DNA from: PALSA-607 sp036509315
Lineage (GTDB): Bacteria > Actinomycetota > Actinomycetes > Acidothermales > Acidothermaceae
NCBI GenBank assembly: GCA_036509315.1
Contig: DATCFU010000013.1
Span: forward strand, 1 to 10,454
Reading direction: 5' to 3'
Length of the DNA: 10,454 bases
Position numbers and translations under genes: made by a program
Part shown: positions 1 to 4,803 of the stretch, piece after piece
Layout: every line of letters starts with the position of its first letter
Position numbering within the stretch: the stretch's first letter is position 1
Notes under the pieces: model-generated
Database searches by the model: none
Told to the model about the DNA's origin: nothing
What the model saw: only the letters and a program-made list of their open reading frames with translations

Positions 1-690
1 CTGCTCGTCCGCCACGGCCTCACCGCGTTGACCGGTCCGGTACTGGCCGGCCGGACACCTGGTGTCGATCTTGATGAGCGAGGCCGCACCCAAGCCGCCG
101 CAGTCGCGCAGCGACTTGCAGGGGTCGCCGTCCAGGCAATCGTCAGTAGCCCGTTGGAGCGCTGCGTTCAGACCGCGGAATTCATCGCGAAGGAACGCGA
201 CGTCACCGTCGAAACCGATGCGCGTCTGATCGAGTGCGGCTACGGCGACTGGACCGGTCAGGAAATTAACAAGCTGGCTAAAGACCCGCTCTGGAAAGTC
301 GTGCAGGCCCATCCGAGTGCGGTGACGTTTCCCGGCGAGGGCGGCGAAGCGATGCGTGATGCGCAGGTCCGCGCTGTCGACGCGGTGCGCTCGTGGAACA
401 CCAAACTTGGCGCCGATGCCATCTGGGTGGCGTGCTCACATGCCGACATCATCAAGTCGGTGGTGGCCGATGCGCTCGGCATGCACCTCGATACGTTCCA
501 GCGCATCGTGGTCGATCCGTGCTCGGTGACGGTCATCAGTTACACGGCGCTGCGCCCATTCGTCGTCCGTGTCAACGACACCGGGACCGATCTCGCCACG
601 CTGCTCAAGCCGCCCGCGAAGGGTCGCAGAAGCCGCGCGAAGGCGCCCAGCAGCGATGCCGTGGTCGGCGGCGGCGCGGGCGCCAAATAG
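1..690 (+). CDS. Histidine phosphatase family protein (phosphoglycerate-mutase-like, MSMEG_4193 type), 5' partial
   Basis: Member of the histidine phosphatase superfamily, whose enzymes hydrolyse phosphomonoesters through a phospho-histidine intermediate, usually in the cytosol. The frame is open from base 1, so the start codon and probably only a few residues are missing. Numbering from base 1, the catalytic RHG motif is at residues 4-6 (nucleophile His5). Arg54 lies in SSPLERC, the likely acid Glu78 in IECGYGDW, and the second catalytic His147 in SHADIIK. All core residues are present, so it should be active. The stretch VLAGRTPGVDLDERG and the ending RPFVVRVNDTG are typical of the actinobacterial MSMEG_4193/Rv2135c group. 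The last 25 or so residues are a Lys/Arg/Ala/Gly-rich tail, probably disordered. The substrate is unknown; true phosphoglycerate mutase activity is unlikely for this subgroup. It lies 9 bases before the DUF3090 gene, apparently in one operon. Confidence 0.9.
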   Translation: MLVRHGLTALTGPVLAGRTPGVDLDERGRTQAAAVAQRLAGVAVQAIVSSPLERCVQTAEFIAKERDVTVETDARLIECGYGDWTGQEINKLAKDPLWKVVQAHPSAVTFPGEGGEAMRDAQVRAVDAVRSWNTKLGADAIWVACSHADIIKSVVADALGMHLDTFQRIVVDPCSVTVISYTALRPFVVRVNDTGTDLATLLKPPAKGRRSRAKAPSSDAVVGGGAGAK

Positions 691-693
691 GGT
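688..693 (+). promoter_or_regulatory. Possible -10 element TAGGGT upstream of DUF3090 gene
   Basis: The hexamer TAGGGT fits TANNNT and includes the stop codon of the preceding gene. It ends 6 bases before the ATG at 700, a spacing compatible with a leaderless transcript. No -35 box is evident. The overlapping AGGG (689-692) lies 7 bases from the ATG and could instead be an ordinary ribosome binding site for read-through transcription, so this call is ambiguous. Confidence 0.3.
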
Positions 694-699
694 CGTCGT

Positions 700-1296
700 A
701 TGCCCCGTCACATCTTTCTGTACGACCCACCCGACCGCCTGGTGATTGGCACCGTCGGCCAGCCCGGCGAGCGGACCTTTTTCATGCAGGCCCGTAGCGC
801 CGGCCAGTTGACCAGTGTGGTGCTGGAGAAGGCGCAGGTCGCTGCGTTGGCTGAGCGGCTCGACCAGCTTCTCGACGAGGTACTACGCGCATCAGGCGGG
901 ACGTCGTCGGTGCCCGCAGTCGCGCCGCTTGAACTCAACGACACGCTGCCGCTTGACCAACCGATCGTCGAGGAGTTCCGGGTCGGCGCGCTCGGCCTCG
1001 GCTGGGATCCCGAGACAGAGCGAGTGATCGTCGAGGCGCTGGCCATCAGCGACGTCGTCGGCGACGAGACCGACGATGACACCGATGAATTGACTGACCC
1101 GGCTCTACTCAGTGACGACGACGCGGAAGGTCCTGACCTGCTTCGGGTGCGCATAACTGGCAGCGTCGCGCGCGCGTTCACGAAGCGTGCGCTTGCGATC
1201 GTCGCTGCGGGCCGGCCGCCGTGCCAGTTCTGCGGGCAACCGCTCGATCCCGAGAGTCACGTGTGCGCACGCTCCAACGGCCATCACCCGCACTGA
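700..1296 (+). CDS. DUF3090 family conserved hypothetical protein with C-terminal Cys/His knuckle
   Basis: A 198-residue protein recognised as DUF3090, an actinobacterial family of unknown function. The N-terminus (RHIFLYDPPDRLVIGTVG, then RTFFMQA) and the following segment that ends in LDQLLDEVLR are family hallmarks. A strongly acidic linker occupies about residues 121-146. The C-terminus carries Cys175, Cys178, His187, Cys189 and a His cluster (195, 196, 198), which looks like a small zinc-binding knuckle. No membrane segment or signal peptide is visible. The ATG at 700 is supported by the family-typical start and by AGGG 7 bases upstream. The gene sits between a histidine phosphatase and a kinase-like protein, upstream of mshC; that order, from memory, also occurs in mycobacteria (Rv2135c, Rv2134c, Rv2133c). 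The function is unknown; the metal binding is inferred from residue spacing only. Confidence 0.88.
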   Translation: MPRHIFLYDPPDRLVIGTVGQPGERTFFMQARSAGQLTSVVLEKAQVAALAERLDQLLDEVLRASGGTSSVPAVAPLELNDTLPLDQPIVEEFRVGALGLGWDPETERVIVEALAISDVVGDETDDDTDELTDPALLSDDDAEGPDLLRVRITGSVARAFTKRALAIVAAGRPPCQFCGQPLDPESHVCARSNGHHPH

Positions 1297-1297
1297 C

Positions 1298-1301
1298 GGG
1301 A
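1298..1301 (+). promoter_or_regulatory. Ribosome binding site favouring start at 1307
   Basis: GGGA ends 5 bases before the GTG at 1307 but only 2 bases before the GTG at 1304. It also lies just after the stop codon of the DUF3090 gene (1294-1296). The spacing favours 1307 as the start of the kinase-like gene, although 1304 adds just one residue. Confidence 0.4.
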
Positions 1302-1306
1302 CAGTG

Positions 1307-2038
1307 GTGACCGAGCAGAGCTTCGACCTCAGCGCCGCAGAGGTGCGGACTGTCTTGACCGAGGGTGACCTCGCGATCGAAGGCCGGCTCGTCGATGCCT
1401 CCAACACAACGCTGTACGCAGTCGTCACTCAGGGCGCGGTCTCACTGACATGCGTTTACAAACCCGTCGCCGGCGAGCGCCCACTTTGGGATTTCCCTGA
1501 CGGCACGTTGGCCGGGCGCGAAGTCGGGGCCTACCTCGTGTCGGAGGCGACCGGGTGGGACGTCGTGCCGCCGACTGTCATGCGCGACGGACCGCTTGGT
1601 CCGGGTGCCTGCCAACTCTGGATCGATGTCGACGAGGACGCCGACGTGATGGCGTTGTTGCACGGCAACCACCCAGGGCTTCGCCGAATGGCGGTTTTTG
1701 ATGCGGTGGTCAACAACGCCGACCGCAAGGGCGGGCACCTCTTGCCGACGCCGGGCGGTCACATCTACGGCGTCGACCACGGTGTATGTTTTGCCGCCGA
1801 GGACAAGCTACGAACCGTCTTGTGGCAGTGGCGCGGCACCGCGCTGCCTGACGACGCGCTCGACACCTTGGCCGCTCTGCGTATCGATCTTGCGAGCGAT
1901 CTCGGCACCGAACTCAAGGCGCTCATCACCCCGCGGGAGGTCAGTGCAATCCGGCGCCGGGTCGATCGGCTGCTGCGCGAAGGCCTCTTCCCGATGCCGG
2001 GTGACGGCTGGCCCGCCGTCCCGTGGCCGCCGTTCTAG
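1307..2038 (+). CDS. SCO1664-type PI3/4-kinase-like family protein
   Basis: A 243-residue soluble protein of the actinobacterial SCO1664 group, related to the phosphatidylinositol 3-/4-kinase and HipA-like fold. Visible motifs, numbered from GTG 1307, are: CVYKP with Lys52 as a candidate ATP-binding lysine, followed by GERPLWDFPDGTL (56-68) and the RE pair (71-72); a catalytic-loop-like segment NNADRKGGHLL (136-146) with Asp139; and a metal-binding VDHG (156-159) in place of the DFG motif. His144 occupies roughly the place where PI3/4 kinases have Asn. The substrate is unknown: it could be a small molecule, a protein or a lipid, and nucleotidyl transfer is also possible. The GTG at 1307 or 1304 is preferred because a start at 1187 would overlap the DUF3090 gene by about 110 bases without family similarity. 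It lies 10 bases after the DUF3090 gene and 24 bases before mshC. Confidence 0.85.
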   Translation: MTEQSFDLSAAEVRTVLTEGDLAIEGRLVDASNTTLYAVVTQGAVSLTCVYKPVAGERPLWDFPDGTLAGREVGAYLVSEATGWDVVPPTVMRDGPLGPGACQLWIDVDEDADVMALLHGNHPGLRRMAVFDAVVNNADRKGGHLLPTPGGHIYGVDHGVCFAAEDKLRTVLWQWRGTALPDDALDTLAALRIDLASDLGTELKALITPREVSAIRRRVDRLLREGLFPMPGDGWPAVPWPPF

Positions 2039-2049
2039 CGCCGGCTGAC

Positions 2050-2055
2050 TAGAGT
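2050..2055 (+). promoter_or_regulatory. Candidate -10 element TAGAGT for leaderless mshC
   Basis: TAGAGT matches the actinobacterial -10 consensus TANNNT and ends exactly 7 bases before the mshC ATG (2063). This would place the transcription start at or next to the A of ATG. No good Shine-Dalgarno sequence lies in the 24-base spacer (only AGAG, 8 bases from the ATG) and no -35 box is recognisable. It suggests that mshC has its own promoter in addition to read-through from upstream. Confidence 0.5.
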
Positions 2056-2062
2056 TCCCGGC

Positions 2063-3298
2063 ATGCAGCCGTGGCCAGCACCGCACGCGTCGACGTCCCT
2101 CGATGCGCTCCCGGGCAAAGGCCCACTACCCATGGTCTGGGACACCGCGACGCAGTCGAAGGTAACTGTCGGATCGACTGCGGGCGCGTCGATGTATGTC
2201 TGCGGCATCACGCCCTATGACGCGACACATCTAGGTCACGCGGCTACCTACGTTGGCTTCGACCTGCTCAACCGGGTGTGGCGCGACGCCGGGGTCGATG
2301 TCGACTATGTGCAGAACGTGACTGACGTCGACGACCCGCTGCTCGAACGGGCGGCTGCGACCGGTGAGACATGGCAGGAGCTCGCGGCGCGCGAGATCGC
2401 GCTCTTCCACCGCGACATGAGCGCGTTGCGCGTGCTCCCGCCGCAGCACTACGTCGGCGTCGTTGAGTCGATCGCCATCGTCGTGGCGCTGATCCAGAAA
2501 CTGCAGGCGGACGGCGCGGCGTACGACGTCGACGGCGATCTGTATTTCGCGGTCGGTGCCACCGCGGAATTCGGTTCCGTCTCGCATGACGACCGCGCCG
2601 TCATGCTGGAACTATTCGCCGAGCGCGGTGGCGACCCAGAACGGGCTGGCAAGCGGGACGCGCTCGATTCGCTGCTGTGGCGAGCCGAACGACCGGGGGA
2701 GCCGGCGTGGGACGCCGCGCTCGGCCGCGGTCGCCCGGGCTGGCATGTCGAGTGCACCGCGATCGCGCTGCAGTACCTCGAGGCGCCGCTCACCGTGCAG
2801 GGCGGTGGGCGCGACCTCGTCTTCCCGCATCACGAAATGTGTGCAGCCCAGGGCGCGGTGATCACCGGCGGACCATTCGCGCGCAGTTACGTGCACGCCG
2901 GCATGGTCGGCTACGACGGCGCGAAGATGTCGAAGTCGCGCGGCAACCTCGTGTTCGTCTCGAAGTTGTTGAGTGCCGGCGTCGATCCGATGGTGATCCG
3001 GCTCGCCCTGCTCGCTCACCACTACCGCAGCGACTGGGAGTACACGCGGGCCGATCTTGACTCGGCGATGGCCCGCTTGGAGAAGTGGCGCGCGGCGACC
3101 GCTTTAACGTCAGGCCCCGACGCTGCCTCGCTGCTGACCGTCGTCCGCGAACATCTTGGTGACGACCTCGACGCCCCCGGCGCATTGGCCGCGATCGACG
3201 AGTGGGCGGCTTCCGCGTTTGCGGCTGGCGGGGAAGACGCGGCCGCGCCTGAACTCGTGCGGGGCATTGCCGACCTGCTGCTCGGAATCGCGCTGTAG
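2063..3298 (+). CDS. mshC: L-cysteine:1D-myo-inositol 2-amino-2-deoxy-alpha-D-glucopyranoside ligase (mycothiol synthesis)
   Basis: MshC uses ATP to activate cysteine and joins it to the amino group of GlcN-inositol, the penultimate step of mycothiol synthesis in the cytosol. It is a class I aminoacyl-tRNA-synthetase fold derived from CysRS. Visible features are: YVCGITPYDATHLGHA (45-60) with zinc-ligand Cys47 and the HIGH-like HLGH (56-59); VQNVTDVDDPLL (83-94); GWHVECTA with Cys231; FPHHEMC (254-260) with the probable zinc ligand His256; and KMSKSRGN (288-295), the ATP-binding loop. At 411 residues it has the normal length for MshC and lacks the C-terminal tRNA-binding part of CysRS. The beginning MQPWPAP and the LPGKGP segment are MshC-specific and support the ATG at 2063. 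It follows the SCO1664-type gene by 24 bases and precedes trmL by 11. The other mycothiol genes (mshA, B, D) are not in the window. Confidence 0.96.
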   Translation: MQPWPAPHASTSLDALPGKGPLPMVWDTATQSKVTVGSTAGASMYVCGITPYDATHLGHAATYVGFDLLNRVWRDAGVDVDYVQNVTDVDDPLLERAAATGETWQELAAREIALFHRDMSALRVLPPQHYVGVVESIAIVVALIQKLQADGAAYDVDGDLYFAVGATAEFGSVSHDDRAVMLELFAERGGDPERAGKRDALDSLLWRAERPGEPAWDAALGRGRPGWHVECTAIALQYLEAPLTVQGGGRDLVFPHHEMCAAQGAVITGGPFARSYVHAGMVGYDGAKMSKSRGNLVFVSKLLSAGVDPMVIRLALLAHHYRSDWEYTRADLDSAMARLEKWRAATALTSGPDAASLLTVVREHLGDDLDAPGALAAIDEWAASAFAAGGEDAAAPELVRGIADLLLGIAL

Positions 3299-3309
3299 GC
3301 GCGTCGCCG

Positions 3310-3774
3310 GTGTTTCGCATAGCTTTCGTCGAGCCACAAATCCCACCGAACACCGGAAATGCGATCCGCATGGTTGCTGCCACCGGCTCAGAACTGCACC
3401 TCATCGAACCACTCGGGTTCGACCTCAGCGACGCCAAACTGCGTCGAGCGGGCCTCGACTACCACGACCTCGCGACAGTGCACGTGCATAGCGATCTGGC
3501 CGCCGCGTGGCTCGCACTCATGCCCGCCCGCGTGTTCGCGTTCACCGCACGCGCAACCGATTCGTTCGCCGACATCGCTTACCTGCCGGGCGACGTCCTG
3601 CTGTTTGGGCCCGAGCCCGACGGATTGTCGGAGCAGGTTCTCGCCGATCCGCACATCACCCAATGGGTGCGGATCCCGATGCTGGCCGGCCGCCGCTCGC
3701 TCAATCTGTCGAACGCGGCCGCTGTCGCTGCCTACGAAGCCTGGCGGCAACACGGGTTCGCTGGCAGTAGTTAG
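3310..3774 (+). CDS. trmL: tRNA (cytidine/uridine(34)-2'-O)-methyltransferase TrmL (SPOUT family)
   Basis: A 154-residue SPOUT-class enzyme that transfers a methyl group from S-adenosylmethionine to the 2'-OH of the wobble nucleotide (position 34) of certain leucine tRNAs. The three trefoil-knot motifs are clear: PNTGNAIR (13-20, motif 1), LLFGPEPDGL (97-106, motif 2) and RSLNLSNAAAVAAYEAWR (129-146, motif 3). Length and motif order are those of the single-domain TrmL/YibK family. The GTG at 3310 follows the mshC stop by 11 bases, and the protein then begins FRIAFVEPQIPPNTGN as in the family. No Shine-Dalgarno sequence or TANNNT hexamer is apparent, so translation probably depends on coupling to mshC. 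It may draw on the same S-adenosylmethionine pool that metH feeds, but no direct link is implied. The gene converges with the PAC2 gene, separated by 24 bases. Confidence 0.93.
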   Translation: MFRIAFVEPQIPPNTGNAIRMVAATGSELHLIEPLGFDLSDAKLRRAGLDYHDLATVHVHSDLAAAWLALMPARVFAFTARATDSFADIAYLPGDVLLFGPEPDGLSEQVLADPHITQWVRIPMLAGRRSLNLSNAAAVAAYEAWRQHGFAGSS

Positions 3775-3777
3775 GAC

Positions 3778-3796
3778 GCCACAGTTCGGAGGTGGC
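3778..3796 (+). terminator. Small hairpin between convergent trmL and PAC2 genes
   Basis: GCCAC (3778-3782) and GTGGC (3792-3796) can form a 5-bp GC-rich stem around a 9-base loop, filling most of the 24-base gap between two convergent stop codons. Neither side has a good T-tract, so it would be at best a weak two-way terminator. Confidence 0.3.
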
Positions 3797-3798
3797 CG

Positions 3799-4650
3799 TT
3801 ACGACGCGCCGTCGCGGCGGTGCCGTAGGTATCGCTCGAACTCGCGAGCGATCGCCTCGCCACTCGCCTCGGGAAGCTCCGCTTCGTCCTTTTGTCGCTC
3901 GAGGGTCCGCACATACTCGGCGACCTCGGAGTCTTCCTCGGCAAGTTGGTCGACGCCGCGTTCCCATGCCTCTGACATCTCGGCCAGGTCGCCGTAGGGG
4001 ATCGTCGTCTCGAGCACGTCTTCGAGGTTGCGCAGCAGTGCGAGCGTTGCCTTCGGGCAGGGCGGCTGCGCGACGTAGTGCGGGACGGCGGCCCACAGCG
4101 AAACTGCGGGGAGCCCGGCTTGGATGCAGGCGTCGTTGAACACGCCGACGATGCCGGTCGGTCCTTCGTAGCGCGACTGCTCGAGGCCTAGGCGTCGGGC
4201 GGTTTCTCCGTCGACAGCAGTGCCGGTTACAGGCACCGGACGGCTGTGCGGGGAGTCCGACAGCAGGGCACCGAGGTTGACGACCTCCTCGACGCCGAGA
4301 CCGATGGCCGCCTCGATGATCTCGCCACAAAACGACCGCCACCGCATGTTCGGCTCAAGCCCTCGAACCAGCACGATGTCGCGTCGCCCGGGGACCGAGT
4401 CGGCAAGGGAGAGCCGCGTCGTCGGCCACGAAACCCGACGGCTTACGCCGTCAACCAGCGACACGGTAGGGCGGTTGACCTGGAAGTCGTAGTAGTCTTC
4501 GGGGTCGAGGGCGCCAAGCGGCTTCGCGTCCCATCCGGCCTCAAGCGCCTCAATCGCATCGGTCGCAGAATCAGCGGCGTCGTTCCAGCCCTCGAAAGCG
4601 GTCACCATGACGGGCCGGCTGAGCTTGGGGACACCGGACAACTCGATCAT
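3799..4650 (-). CDS. PAC2 family protein (proteasome assembly chaperone-like)
   Basis: A 283-residue protein of the PAC2 family, named after eukaryotic and archaeal proteasome assembly chaperones; actinobacterial members such as M. tuberculosis Rv2125 are similar in length. Recognisable features are PVMVTAFEGWNDAADSAT near the N-terminus (13-30), LVRGLEPNMRWRSFCGEI in the middle, NLGALLSDSPHSRPVPVTG, an SLWAAVPHYVAQPPCPKATLALL region, and a charged helical C-terminus ending in FERYLRHRR. No signal peptide or membrane segment is seen. The ATG (complement of 4648-4650) has GGAGG 5 bases upstream, which decides the start. A longer open frame up to 5145 would overlap metH and is rejected. It is divergent from metH and convergent with trmL; from memory the PAC2-metH divergent pair recurs in mycobacteria (Rv2125/Rv2124c). 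A role in assembling the actinobacterial 20S proteasome is suggested by homology only and is unproven. Confidence 0.9.
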   Translation of the reverse strand: MIELSGVPKLSRPVMVTAFEGWNDAADSATDAIEALEAGWDAKPLGALDPEDYYDFQVNRPTVSLVDGVSRRVSWPTTRLSLADSVPGRRDIVLVRGLEPNMRWRSFCGEIIEAAIGLGVEEVVNLGALLSDSPHSRPVPVTGTAVDGETARRLGLEQSRYEGPTGIVGVFNDACIQAGLPAVSLWAAVPHYVAQPPCPKATLALLRNLEDVLETTIPYGDLAEMSEAWERGVDQLAEEDSEVAEYVRTLERQKDEAELPEASGEAIAREFERYLRHRRDGAS

Positions 4651-4655
4651 GCCGG

Positions 4656-4660
4656 CCTCC
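4656..4660 (-). promoter_or_regulatory. Ribosome binding site of PAC2 gene
   Basis: On the minus strand the sequence reads GGAGG, with a 5-base spacer before the ATG that begins at 4650. It is the strongest Shine-Dalgarno match in the window and fixes the start of the PAC2 gene. Confidence 0.7.
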
Positions 4661-4755
4661 CATCTCTGCGGCGGCTGCGACCTGCGCGGCCGCTTCCTCC
4701 GCTCCGCCAGCCTACGCGGGAGAACCGCTCGCCGAGGCCAACGCCGTGCGACCGG

Positions 4756-4769
4756 GACGCTAATGCGTC
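4756..4769. promoter_or_regulatory. Inverted repeat, possible operator in PAC2-metH divergent region
   Basis: GACGC (4756-4760) and GCGTC (4765-4769) form a perfect inverted repeat around TAAT. It lies in the 153-base intergenic region, with its right arm at the expected -35 position of the proposed metH promoter. The symmetry and placement are those of a dimeric repressor or activator site, but a repeat this short can arise by chance in GC-rich DNA. Confidence 0.3.
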
Positions 4770-4786
4770 TCTGCCCAAGCGTGAGC

Positions 4787-4796
4787 ACGGTACCGT
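4787..4796. promoter_or_regulatory. Perfect 10-bp palindrome containing the metH -10 hexamer
   Basis: ACGGTACCGT is a perfect palindrome whose right part is the TACCGT hexamer proposed as the metH -10 element. A protein bound here would block RNA polymerase. It is only 7 bases from the start codon and could also be chance. Confidence 0.3.
4791..4796 (+). promoter_or_regulatory. Candidate -10 element TACCGT for leaderless metH
   Basis: TACCGT fits TANNNT and ends exactly 7 bases before the GTG at 4804, the same spacing as at mshC. The only purine run, GAGAG, is too close to the GTG to work as a Shine-Dalgarno sequence. No convincing -35 box is present. The rest of the 153-base intergenic region holds nothing else I can identify beyond the two palindromes and the PAC2 ribosome binding site. 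Confidence 0.45.
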
Positions 4797-4803
4797 TGAG
4801 AGA

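Noticed and set aside
1187..1306. Earlier start for the kinase-like gene
   Set aside because: It would overlap the conserved DUF3090 C-terminus out of frame and adds Arg/Ser-rich residues without family similarity.
2063..3298. Cysteinyl-tRNA synthetase (cysS) instead of mshC
   Set aside because: The protein has 411 residues, an MshC-type N-terminus and no C-terminal tRNA-binding domain.
3701..4342. 213-residue minus-strand open frame across the trmL end and PAC2 gene
   Set aside because: Its translation is an Arg-rich, low-complexity product typical of a wrong frame, and both overlapped genes are well supported.
4246..4803. Upstream extension of the metH frame
   Set aside because: The frame is open by chance antisense to PAC2. 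MetH homology begins just after 4804.
4651..4803. Cobalamin riboswitch before metH
   Set aside because: I looked for a B12-box-like sequence and a long leader; neither is apparent in this short region, and the promoter seems to abut the start codon.
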